Below the pieces are notes generated by a model. It ran no database searches and had not been told where the DNA came from. It saw nothing but the letters and a program-made list of their open reading frames with translations. A stretch of DNA of 64,000 bases, taken from the NCBI GenBank assembly GCA_015501595.1, contig JADNRX010000087.1:1-64000 (forward strand), written 5' to 3'. A program made the translations under genes and the position numbers. This stretch comes from Hymenopellis radicata. Taxonomy: Eukaryota; Basidiomycota; Agaricomycetes; Agaricales; Physalacriaceae. Shown here piece by piece: positions 23,743 to 34,735 of this stretch; position 1 is the first letter of the stretch, and each line of letters begins with the position of its first letter.

Positions 23743-24039
23743 GAATCAGAGCTATACGAACATTACCTTAGAGCAGTGAACACAGTAATTATTCAATTAG
23801 TCGAAAAAAGCCCGGTCCAGGCTGAGGAAACGAAGAGCATTTTACGCTTGCTCGTGGACCGACAGCGAGAGAACCCTAGAAGTCTGAGCTCAGGTCAAGA
23901 AATCTCCAAAGAAATTTAAAGATCGCCCGCTCGTGATTTATTGGGGCGAGTCACCTATACAAAACAATATGGTTGTTCATCTAATGCAAGAGAGTGATTC
24001 GGTTGGAATGTCGGTCCTTCCCAGATCCGGCGTACAGGT

Positions 24040-24299
24040 TCAATCTTCGGGCCTTTGCTGGGTTGAAAAGAGAGCATCGTAGGTTGTCTCTGTGTGTATC
24101 AATGTTGAGAAACTGTCGTCCAAATGTGATCCCAAGAAGCGACGAAGTTCAGAGACATCGATGAGAGCTGGCTGTTGAGTGTCACTCCAGTTGGAAGATA
24201 TGTGGTTGACCATGTAGAGTGGTGACGTTGTCGAAGACGTTGGATTGAAGTTGTAGGTTTGACTGAGAATGTCTGTGTTAATCTCCTTGTGCGATCCCT
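24040..24299 (-). CDS. Coding-looking exon of an unidentified gene
   Basis: An 86-codon open frame without early ATG, preceded by a good acceptor (ACGTGGTAG), reads KEINTDILSQTYNF...TQQRPED and stops at 24040. Codon use and composition look like genuine protein. No other exon or domain could be attached and the family is not recognised. Confidence 0.25.
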
Positions 24300-25964
24300 A
24301 CCACGTACCTCGCTTTTCTAGACGTCACGCCTAAGTTTCCTCATTTTGTGCGGCGGTGCGCCTTCTGTTTCCGAGAAGTCCCGCTCTTTTCCCTTTCCAA
24401 ATCGCCGAGAGTACCCAATGTCATTGTTCTGGGCCTTATCGTAGTCGTCAGCAGCGCGAAGAGATTGGACGCTATGGAATAGTTTATTGCTTCTTCGTTT
24501 CTGCTATACGGGAAGGCGGGAGGTTGTGGGATGCATTGAGGAGGAAGGATGATCGACGCGGTCAAGGGGCGCGAGTTGCCTTTTCGGGAATCGATTACTC
24601 TCTATTTCTGGCTCCCATGTCTTCGCCAAAAGATCCAGAAGTCCGTCGGTACTCACCTTCATAAATGATCAGGATACTCTGTTCACGGATTAGACGCGTT
24701 AGTCTATATGTCGTACCCGCCACCACATCTTTGGGATTTAAACCGCGCTTTGGTGCATTATAGCGCGTAAAAGGAATTCCGGTGTGTCTGCCTTGCTATG
24801 CTATGCACCTCCGGCCACTACTTGTGCAGGGCATCAAATGCGCTCCTCCAGAAGGACAAGCGCTACATGCGAACATGCCTCAAGCAAGGAATTGTTTACT
24901 AAGAGGGCACTTGGCAGGTATACTCCATCGGTTCCCTTTTTTACCGCCTAGTAATTGACCTAACGCAGGGCGCGATTTGACTCCTCGTCAGCTCTTAGTA
25001 GGTGTCCGCCAATGTCACCGGCTGCCAAAGAAGTAAAACAGACGGCTCATCTAGTCATTGTCCCAGAATCAACTCGTTGTATCGGTGCGCACCGTGCATT
25101 AGCTATATATCGTTCGAAATACAGTCGACCTGGCATTTGCCATTTGTCCACGGCTGCAAGCGCAGTCATCCCGCGGAAGATGAAACGAGGGAATGTTTCT
25201 GAGACCAGCGCGTTTTCCTTCATCGCCTCAAAGTCATGATCAAAGCGACATTTACCCGTCAAGTGCGCTCCCGTGGTTTTATTGTGTATCTTCGGACATT
25301 AACCAATAATGCAGGGTGTATTTCGGCTGGTCGTTTGCTCTTATTTTCGACCAAATGCCGGCGCACAGTACTACCAGAACGCGACTACCTCTTTGCCCAC
25401 CTGCCCATCTTATCCCTCGCCCCGTAGCAGATTTGCTGAAACTGAAAAGTTAGTCGAATTGGCGTTTGTTCCTGCTTGGAAATGCATTCATCCCGGTGGA
25501 AGACGAACGTGCTGGCATTCAAGCCACTGGATCATGCCATCTACTTCAAACCTGCTTTCGCGATATTCGTCACTCTTTGATCTTTGACACGTCTTCTTAA
25601 TATACTCATCCTCCCACAGGATGTCCCGCCGTCCGTGAATTCGCTTCGAAATCATTTCTCGGCGCCAGTCAACCGGCGACCGTAAAGCGCACAGAACATT
25701 CATGGTGCCCACGTATAGGTTGAACGTTTCCAATGACGAGCTTCTCGCCGACCTACCCTCGACCGGTATATCTAACTTGCACTCATCCGATGCTAGGACT
25801 CGCAGTAGACGTATCTGCAATTATTGAACGGTTCGACACGACATACAAGGCTGATTATAGACTGATCCCGGTTCCTTCGAGCTGCCGGTTATGCAGATTA
25901 CGGAATGACAGCACGGCCGTGCTGCTGTTGTTAAACGCCTTGCTTTCACGCCACCAGCACGCCC
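24300..25964. other. Region between the aldolase and DUF6535 copy B, no gene assigned
   Basis: Only short, mutually overlapping frames on both strands; none has a recognisable domain or convincing intron pattern. The last 60-70 bases before 25965 resemble the promoter-proximal region of DUF6535 copy A. Confidence 0.35.
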
Positions 25965-27011
25965 ATGTCATTCCACGAAGTATCCAACGATGGGCAAGAA
26001 ATGCCTGCGAGTGGGTCTGCTCCCGGCCCCGCGGCTACGGAGGACGTACCAATGCAGGCCGAAAGCACCCAGCCGAGTCCTGCACCTGTACTCCAACCCT
26101 CACAGCCCGCGAAGGCGTTCTTTGGGCTGGCGCAGGATGCCAGAAGGCAGGGCTATTCGCGGCCTGTCTTCAATGACGACTACGTGGGGCGATTCCCAGA
26201 GGATCCTTACGGCGAGGAAACCGCGCCCAATGCAAGAGCATATCGTGTGTATGTCGAGGAAGCCGCCATCTTCGACGAAAACATGGTTGGTCAATCCCGC
26301 GATGGTCTGGATGTGATGCTCGTATTCGTACGTATTGCCTGCAAGCTTGTGTGTGTGATAGTTTACTTAAATGAACTTGACAGGCTGGTCTCTTTTCTGC
26401 TGTTGTCACATCATTCCTCGTACAGGTTTCGCAGAACCTTGAAGCAGACTTTTCAGAAATCTCCGCTCTCCTCCTCCATGATCTTCTCGTCGTTCAACTC
26501 GCCATGGCTGATGGCGGGACGGTGAATGTTACGACTCCCTCCATAAACCCCGCCGAGAAATTTGAGCCAGATGCGATCGACATTTGGATTAACGGATTGT
26601 GGGTTGTCAGTCTCGTGACCAGCCTCGTCGTTGCTCTCGCCGCTGTCCTGGTGAAGCAATGGTTGCACCGATACATGACCTTCCGTTCTGGTACACCGGG
26701 ACTTCGCAGCCACATCCGCCACTTTCGCTTCATGGGCCTTGAGAAATGGCGTGTCCGTATTATCATTGGAATGCTCCCAATCATTATGCACATCTCCCTT
26801 ATGCTCTTCTTTACCGGCCTTGCCCTTTTCTATGTCCCATTACGTGTCTCGCTCACATGGGCTGTTGGCACACTTACAGTCTTTATCTGTGTGCTCTACC
26901 TCATCAGCAATACAATCCCCATTATCTTTCCACAATGTCCCTACCAGACACCCCTGACTGACTTCATTCATCATGTTTGTCAAGTTGTCCGGTTCAGCAT
27001 TCAGTCTACTG

Positions 27012-27230
27012 TAGACTTTCATTCAATTCGTCAGGCCATGTGACCTGTGACCGGTCCGACGAAATTATGGTTTCGACGAATTACCATATATGGTAATTCC
27101 TGCCGCGGCGGGAGGCTGGCGGGGGCCCCGCCGATGATTTTCTTGGGATTTTCGCTGTGACCACTGTGACTTTTCATCGATTTTGGGTCACCTGTGACCC
27201 GTGACCGACGAATTGAATTAAAGTGTACAG
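27012..27230. mobile_element. MITE family 1, copy a
   Basis: 219 bp flanked by TA (27010-27011 and 27231-27232). Ends are CTGTAGACTTTCATTCAATT and, read inward, CTGTACACTTTAATTCAATT, followed by CGTC. The interior has GTGACC/GGTCAC words and no coding capacity. It lies in DUF6535 copy B at the position equivalent to about 1607 in copy A. Confidence 0.85.
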
Positions 27231-27527
27231 TATCCATCATTATTTCATAGCATGTTGTAGTATCTAGTCTCTTAAAAACAGACGCAATATACATGATCGA
27301 TTCTTGCAGTGTGAGGTTGATCGATGTGTATAGAGTCTGTCGATTAAGTTGGGGTGTGTACCGTGATTGGGATTATTATGTAAGTTGGCCGAATTGGGCA
27401 ACACGTATTCTGCTTCCGCCCACATTTCGTGCCCTCATCTCTTAGGCGGTTCGTCTGGAGAGCCATGGTCCAAAGCCTTTACGAGTGGCTCTGTGCCTCA
27501 GACCGTCTTTTTATTTCCTCGGGCCCT

Positions 27528-28110
27528 GATACATATGCGAGCTGGTCCGCAGCGGTGTGCGCGGCTCGGTGTATGGACAGCCAAGACCCGCTCGTCCAGT
27601 AGTGTCGTTGGACACTGCTTACTTTGATAGCGCCGTCGTCTCGAAGATTGTGGAGAGCGCCTGTGGGCGTGTACGTGAAGGCGTCAGTTGTGCTGTATGG
27701 TGAGCATCGACTAAACTTTAGCGTTTTCCATTAATCAATGAAACGTCCTTCTAGCGGCAATCCCTTGGGCACGCGCTACGGACTCTGCAAGACCGCGGAG
27801 GATGGCATCTTTGTCCCCCATGCTAGGCATCCGCCAATCCTGATGGGCCGGCGTACTAGCACGACTCAGCAGCGTCGACGCCACCTCCAAATCTCCACAT
27901 ATACATGGTCTTTTCTGCCGCAATTTCATCGGCACCGGCTTACACGTTCTCCTCGCGCCATGCTCATATGCGGCAGCATCATCCACCTCAGCAGATCCCT
28001 GTATATGCCCAGCCACCACTACTTGTCAACCTGGACGGCGACGATACTCCAAACTCTCCGGATTAAAGTAACGAGGTCATGCTGTTGCCCGAGTAGTAAC
28101 CCAACTCTGA
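27528..28110 (+). pseudogene. Partial degraded copy of the Cys-rich hypothetical gene
   Basis: Similar to 21035-21756. It includes the GVWTAKTRSS region, the intron with ATGGTGAGC and CCTTCTAG borders, GNPLGTRYGLCKTAEDGIFVPHARH, and the acidic GDDTPNS end. Part of the His/Pro region is missing and frames are shifted. It sits inside DUF6535 copy B, whereas the parent gene follows DUF6535 copy A, so a rearrangement moved it. Confidence 0.7.
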
Positions 28111-28739
28111 GCAGTAGTATTGTTTTGCGTGTTGTAGTGCCAGTTCGCGAAATGTTTCGCGGCGACCTGCTATCCCATTGTACTTACTTTTCTACGCCAT
28201 TACGAAAGCTCACGATTTCATTACTTGTACTCTCGTCTACTTGAATGAATGCTGTTCGCTCTCTTAAAAGTCTCGCCTCTCAGGAAAACATCACCACGCC
28301 TCACATCAAGCAATACTCTACCTGCATCAACTCCTCCGCCCACAAGTCCGAGTACGGGTCCGGGGGCCAGAACGATTCGGTTCCAAGGGATGATGGGGCC
28401 TGAGTAATCGAGGTTCTGCTGGAGTAGGCCCGTGCACCTCCATCTCGTTGTTCTCTCTGGTATGGTGTTCGGGCCGGGCTGGGAATATGTACGCGCGTGT
28501 GAGGACGGGCGCGAGCTATCGACTGCTCTGCGCCTAGCTGCGCTTACGTGACCTCCCTTAAATGGGTGACTTATGTAATAAGCCCAATCACGGTACAGAC
28601 CCGGACTTAAACACTAGACTATGTAGTATCCGCAAGTTGGATGTTTCATCAGAACATCAGTCTTCCACAGCTTTGGATAGTTCACCGTCGGGACAGCAGT
28701 CTTCCAGGGCTTCAGATATTTCCTCAGAACATCAGTCTT
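28111..28739. other. Unassigned DNA within DUF6535 copy B
   Basis: Separates the Cys-rich gene fragment from the resumption of DUF6535 similarity at about 28740. A plus-strand frame from 28562 (MGDLCNKPNHG...) runs into the DUF6535 part, but its first 55 residues do not match copy A. No element ends were found. Confidence 0.35.
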
Positions 28740-29474
28740 TCACACCTTTGAAATCAGAGGTGTTGCAGTATCAGTTCAAGTCGTTGGCTCAACTAGAGTC
28801 TGACACAGTCCAAGCCATGCATAATACTCTCTGTGTGGATGCTCTCGATTGGTTGTATCACATATCATCAAACCCTACTATCCATTCTCTTGTCTTACAA
28901 GGCATTAGTGGGCTTCCTGCTGCATCACACTCTTATGCTGTGGGGAAATGGAGTGGTGCCACGAATATGCAGAGTCAACGCAGTCAACTGATCCGAGTAG
29001 AGTTTATAAGTCCGGTTGGTAGGACCGGGTAGAACCGGCGGACCCAACTGGACTGCAACCGATTTTGGACCGGTTAGCAAGCAACCGGTTGGAACGTTTG
29101 GCGAAATTTTGCAGGACTGGTATAAACCGGTTGAGACCGGTTGCAACCGGATAATATAGATATATATTTAATATGATTTTACAAATTTTTACGAGCTCAA
29201 ACGAGCCCATGCCTGGCTTAAACAAACGATTCGCCAATATTTCCTCAGATCCGAGATCCGATTGTATGCGTAAGCGTGCGATTGGGTATCTCTCTCTGCT
29301 AGCTACCACCACTACCATCAACCGCCGTCGCTCGACTAGAGACCTCAACAAGTCAGCGGATCACGCGGGTTTACCCATACTCGATCCGCTCGGGCATCTC
29401 GGAGATCCGATCCGTTTGATCCGTAGACCCGTGGCGGGTCGGATCAGTAATGGATCACGGATTGGCCTCTGGAG

Positions 29475-29983
29475 TAGAGACCTCAACGAGTCACCGAGTC
29501 ACCGAGTCATCTGGTGACTCGACTCGCCTCGGGCACCTCGGAGTTCGGACTCGCGTGATTCGCGAGTCACGTAGTCACGAGTCCGGTCGCGAGTCTGAGT
29601 ATGGCTCTGCCAACTGCGAGTCATCATATGATGACTCGCAAATATTTAGCTATGTATTTTACCTAAATTTACAAATTTTTACTAAGTTAAACGGACCAAT
29701 GCGCAGCTCAAACGAGCCATGCGCAACTATTTTGCCTGATCCGGCCATCCGGCCCGAGATCCGAAAGGACGCGTAAGCGTCTGATCGAGTCGTTTCTCTT
29801 TCTTCCTCCCACCACCCCGACCACCCAGGATGCGACGATTGTCGCTCCTGCTGCCCCGACGATTGTTGGGCAGCCTCTGGACTGCGGATTTGGGCTCTGG
29901 CTCTGTGCCGGACGTGCTGCTGCTGTCTCTATGACAGCAGCACGGACACGACAACGACAAGACCATGGCAACGGACCGAACGA
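29475..29983. mobile_element. Left-end fragment of a TAGAGACCTC-family element
   Basis: Begins TAGAGACCTCAACGAGTC followed by CACCGAGTCACCGAGTC, the same left end as the elements at 30260 and 39289. It contains the GAGTC array, the AT-rich stretch and paired hairpins. No matching right end with a target duplication was found; the palindromic element starts directly at 29984, so the right half was probably deleted. Confidence 0.65.
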
Positions 29984-32903
29984 TAGAGACCTCAACGAGT
30001 CATACTCGGGTATGACTCGCGATCCGTCCAGCGAGTACTCACGCTCTGAAACGCCTACTCGTGACCCGCTGTTGACTCGACTCGCGTTGATCCGCGAGTC
30101 AGACGGGTCGAGTTGAACGAGTTTGCGAGTAAACTCGCGGGTCACCGCACCCAAATCTATTCATGCTCGGCGAGCATCCCCGGGCAATGGCACGGGGACA
30201 CTCAGCCGTGCATGAGCACAGACTGAGGGTGCTGGTGGTGGCAGGAGCAGTGGAGCCTGTAGAGACCTCAACGAGTCACCGAGTCACCGAGTCATCTGGT
30301 GACTCGACTCGCTTCGGGCACGTCGGCGTTCGCACTCGTGTGACTCGCGAGTCACATACTCGCGAGTCCGAGCACGAGTCTGAGTATTGATTTTCAGAGC
30401 ACGAGTCATCACACGATGACTCGCAAATATTTAGATCTATATTTAAACTAAATTTACAAATTTTTTGCAGAGCAAATGGTCCGCAACGTCTCGAGAACGA
30501 GACGTGCACGATTATTCTGCCCGATCCGGCGATCCGGGCCGAGTCCCGAAGCGACGCGTCAGCGTCTGATCGAGTGTTATTTCTTTCTTCTGAACCACCA
30601 CCACGACCACCACGACTACCCAGGGAGTGACGATTGTCGCTCCCGCTGCTCTGACGATTGTCAGGCAGCCTGTGGGGTGTGGATTTGGCTCTGGCTCTGT
30701 GCCGGGCCTGCTGCTGCTGGCTCTGCGCCAGTAGCAGATCTTGAGGACGACTTCCGTCGCTCGACTTCAAGTCGGCGACGACGACACTGGCGCTCGACTC
30801 TAAGTCGGCGTCCATATAAATGGAGACCGACTTCACGTCGTCTTCATGGAAACGTGGACGCAACGCGTAAGCCCCAGCAAGTGGGCAGTATTCGACGATG
30901 ATGGCGATGACACGACGACCGAGATGGACGGCGATGAGAAGGAGGAGGAGGAGGATGCAACATGATGAGGAGGAGGAGGTGAGGGGTCGGATGATGTGAG
31001 AGGACGTGTCGACGCCGCAACCACCACCACCACCACCACCATTCCCCATCACCACTTCCCTTACTTCTCTACCATCTTCCCCACTCTCCTACCATCACTC
31101 CCATCCCATCCTCATGCCCAGCTGACTGTCCCCGTGCCATTGCCCGGGGATGCTCGCTGAGCATGAATACTGGGAGGTGATGGACTCGCGAGTACTCACA
31201 AGTATCCGAGATGACTCGGACTCATGGTGAGTACTCGCGAGTGGACTCGCGATGACTCGTGAGTCATCACGAGTCGAGTCCGACGCGAGTCTGAACTGGA
31301 CTTCGTTTTGCCTGAGTACTCGTGTCACGAGTCGCGAGTCTGACTCGCGTCGGACTCGTTGAGGTCTCTAAGTGGAGGTGGTGGTGGGAGGACTGGGAGT
31401 GCTGGTGGGAGTCCTGATAGTGGTGGGGTGGGATGGTCGTCGTCGTCCATCGACGCGTCACCGTACCCATTGACGCGTCGCGTCGTTGTCCTCCTCCTCC
31501 TCCTCCTCCTCCTCCTCCTCTTCATCCTCCTCATGGTCATCCTCCTCATATCCTCAGCCTCCTCGTTATCGGTCGGCCATCGTGGTCGTAGTCGTGGTCG
31601 AGTCGTTGTCGTCCTCTGCTGCTGTCATAAAGACAGCAGCAGCGGGCCCGGCGCGAAGCCAAGACCCAGATCTCCACCCCAAAGGCCGCCTGACAGTCGT
31701 CAGCGCGGCAGGGGCGACAGTCGTCGCTCCCTGGGTGGTCGTGGTAGTGAGAAACAGAGAGAGAGGCTGCGATCGCACGCTTACGCGGCCTCTCGGCGTT
31801 TGCCGGATCGTGGGAATGCACGAGAAATTCACGCGAACGTCTTGTTTGGGTGCCGCAAGGGCCCGTTTAAGTGACAAAAAATTTGTAAATTTACTTTAAA
31901 TATAGTTCTACATTATTGCAAGTCAAACCGAGTACTCGCGACGAGTACTCGTGTGTCCAAGGCCGTACTCGCGATCCGTAAGTGATCCGACTCGTTTGAT
32001 CCGCGGATCGATAACGGGTCGGATCACTTACGGATCGCGAGTACGGCCTTGGACACACGAGTACTCGTCGCGAGTACTCGGTTTGACTTGCAATAATGTA
32101 GAACTATATTTAAAGTAAATTTACAAATTTTTTGTCACTTAAACGGGCCCTTGCGGCACCCAAACAAGACGTTCGCGTGAATTTCTCGTGCATTCCCACG
32201 ATCCGGCAAACGCCGAGAGGCCGCGTAAGCGTGCGATCGCAGCCTCTCTCTCTGTTTCTCACTACCACGACCACCCAGGGAGCGACGACTGTCGCCCCTG
32301 CCGCGCTGACGACTGTCAGGCGGCCTTTGGGGTGGAGATCTGGGTCTTGGCTTCGCGCCGGGCCCGCTGCTGCTGTCTTTATGACAGCAGCAGAGGACGA
32401 CAACGACTCGACCACGACTACGACCACGATGGCCGACCGATAACGAGGAGGCTGAGGATATGAGGAGGATGACCATGAGGAGGATGAAGAGGAGGAGGAG
32501 GAGGAGGAGGAGGAGGAGGACAACGACGCGACGCGTCAATGGGGACGGTGACGCGTCGATGGACGACGACGACCATCCCACCCCACCACTATCAGGACTC
32601 CCACCAGCACTCCCAGTCCTCCCACCACCACCTCCACTGCTCCTGCCACCACCAGCACCCTCAGTCTGTGCTCATGCACGGCTGAGTGTCCCCGTGCCAT
32701 TGCCCGGGGATGCTCGCCGAGCATGAATAGATTTGGGTGCGGTGACCCGCGAGTTTACTCGCAAACTCGTTCAACTCGACCCGTCTGACTCGCGGATCAA
32801 TGCGAGTCGAGTCAACAGCGGGTCACGAGTAGGCGTTTCAGAGCGTGAGTACTCGCTGGACGGATCGCGAGTCATACCCGAGTATGACTCGTTGAGGTCT
32901 CTA
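29984..32903. mobile_element. Palindromic hAT-like element, 1.8 kb inverted repeat split by a nested element
   Basis: Ends are TAGAGACCTCAACGAGTC and its reverse complement. The entire element is an inverted repeat with its centre between 32004 and 32005. The right arm is 32005-32903 (899 bp). The left arm is 31371-32004 plus 29984-30259; the nested 1111-bp element and an 11-base duplicated/extra segment account for the remainder. The arms differ by very few bases (for example T versus C at about 31465). A 26-bp spacer (31992-32017) separates the innermost stem. No target duplication is visible, so the insertion was probably followed by deletion. Confidence 0.85.
30260..31370. mobile_element. 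TAGAGACCTC-family element nested in one palindrome arm
   Basis: 1111 bp with ends TAGAGACCTCAACGAGTC / inverted. AGTGGAG flanks both sides (AGTGGAGC at left followed by 3 extra bases, AGTGGAGG at 31371-31378). The other palindrome arm (about 32630-32650) shows the uninterrupted site. Interior holds the AT-rich stretch, the GACGATTGTC hairpin pair, GACTTCAAGTCGGCGAC hairpins and a CCATTGCCCGGGG box at about 31140. Confidence 0.85.
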
Positions 32904-33529
32904 GATCCCAGTACGTCTACTATCGCTCGCCCTTGCGCACAGTGCTAACTGGGCATGCACTACATATCTCTCACAGTTTCCCGGTTCCACGGTTGTCCAG
33001 CTGCACCACCCTGTGACTCCAGCAGGACATATCGACCGTTCGGACTGCTCCACCGTCGTTTGCGTCTGCGAGCTCAGCGTTCTTGGGCTTGGCGTCAATT
33101 GCACATTGGGAGGCATAGCGGCTGCGCAGCAAGTGGGAGGATTACCTGCCGGTGCTGGACAGCGTGGCAGGATTGATCGGGCACAGCATCTGTGTTCGTT
33201 CGCTCGTCTGCTACATTCGAAACATTCCCAAGTCCTTTCTCTTGCGTCTCTCACCACTCTCTGCCCACTATGAGCACACCCTTCAGTGTGCCCGCAATCA
33301 AGACCAAGACTACAAGCACTCGAGCGTGCCACCCAGCAAGTTTGCCTGCATGACGCGCCGACGGCTGCCTGCACAACTTGACGATGACGGCTCCCTGCAT
33401 GACTTGATGCCAGCCTGCACAACACGACGACGACGGTCAAAGATCATTTTACTCCCCTCTGCAAAGTAAGTCTTCTCTCGCCTCCACCCTTGAATCCTGT
33501 CTCACGGTTATCGCAGACGTCTAGACGCT

Positions 33530-34380
33530 TACGACCACCCAGACGAGGATGACCACCCTACAACATTCTTTAAATTCCATGCGCCGAAAAGACTACGCCC
33601 CACACTACGTTCCCGCGAATCTCGCGAAATTCCAACCGGAGGTGCACGACCCCACCCTCGAGCTTGTCTCTGTTATCGCCACCCCACTAGAATGCCTCGC
33701 CCTCTTCTAGAGATCACCACGAGTCGCATGAGTCTGGAGAGTACTCGCGAATCAATTCGGACTCGCAGGGTCAAATACTCGACTCGACTCGACTCGTGAG
33801 TCAGGGAGACTCGAGTCAGGCGAGAGTCATGAACAGCCTAAGGCTAATATCTGACTCGTGTCCTGACTCGTGTTGACTCGTGCATGAACACATGAATCAA
33901 TGAAAATACCTGCTAAATAGCTTAAATAAGGTTTAACTACAGTAATATACTAGATGAGTCTGGAGAGTACTCGTGAATCAACTCGGACTCACAGGGTCAA
34001 ATACTCGACTCGACTCGACTCGTGAGTCAGGGGGACTCGAGTCATGTGCGAGTCATGAACAGCCTTTGACCCCCATGAGTACTCGCCTGATGAGTCACGA
34101 ATCGACTCGAGTCAGGACTCGTGGTGATCTCTACCCTCTTCCGTAATCTCATGCTTGACGTCTGCGTCTCGACCTCCTACGGCTATCGTCTTGGCGCTGT
34201 CCACACATGGCTTTGAACTCTGAAGACCCTCTTTCAACCGCCATCACGACTTCCCGAAGCGTGGCATCCTGGTATGGCGATCTAAATCCCCCTGAGATGC
34301 TTAACTGACATGCATCCAGCGAAGCGCCGTGCCGACCTGGGCCTGGAAGTCGACAGGCCACGATAAGGCAACCGGATGGT
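33530..34380 (+). pseudogene. Captured cytochrome P450 gene fragment
   Basis: After an intron-like GTAAGT...TCGCAG (33467-33517), the frame reads KFQPEVHDPTLELV...ALFRNLMLDVCVSTSYGYRLGAVHTW. With two 1-base deletions it continues SEDPLSTAIT, PKRGIL, then an intron (GTATGG...ATCCAG) and RSAVPTWAWK. This matches the pattern of basidiomycete CYP5150/5027-like P450s between helices C and G. Heme-binding and ExxR segments are absent. It lies wholly inside hAT-like DNA, so it is a captured host-gene piece. A 426-bp element (33708-34133) is inserted in it. Confidence 0.6.
33708..34133. mobile_element. Short hAT-like MITE with GAGTC arrays, inside the P450 fragment
   Basis: Target duplication CCCTCTTC at 33700-33707 and 34134-34141 (8/8). 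Ends are TAGAGATCACCACGAGTC and its inverted match. The body is almost entirely GAGTACTCG and ACTCGACTCG words plus a short AT-rich core; it lacks the hairpin modules of the longer relatives. Removing it with one octamer restores the P450 reading frame. Confidence 0.9.
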
Positions 34381-34499
34381 TGCGTTGTGGTTGCGGCGTG
34401 TTTGTGCTGCCTAATTTCTCACTGTACTTCGTTTTATATTTAGTTATTTGTCGTAGTATAGTGCCAATGCTATTCCTTTTAAATCAATGTTCTTACCTG

Positions 34500-34735
34500 T
34501 CTACATTCTGCGGGATCTAATGCCTGAGCCGTGGTATAGGCAAGGTTCCAAAAAGAGTATAGGATGAGATCTAAGGCCTGGAACGACGGGTATAGGAAAG
34601 TCGGTGTCCTATACCCTGCTAGACCACCGGGGTGCACGGGCGGTATAGAAAGACGAGATTCACGGTCTAGGTCTATACCGCCGAAAATTGGTATAGAGGG
34701 TATGGGCTATACCCTCTATACAGCTCGGGATTTAC
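34500..34735. repeat. GTATAGG/CCTATACC array at the internal junction of the 29337 element
   Basis: About 235 bp rich in the words GTATAG and CTATACC, including a near-palindrome GTATAGAGGGTATGGGCTATACCCTCTATAC at 34690-34722. It looks like the terminal array of yet another element type. It is joined directly to the internal core of the 29337-35520 element near 34738, without a visible terminus. Confidence 0.5.

Noticed and set aside
31486..32523. Identical 137-codon poly-Ser frames on opposite strands
   Set aside because: They are the same CCTCCTCCT microsatellite and hairpin sequence in the two palindrome arms, with no start context and no protein-like composition outside the repeat.
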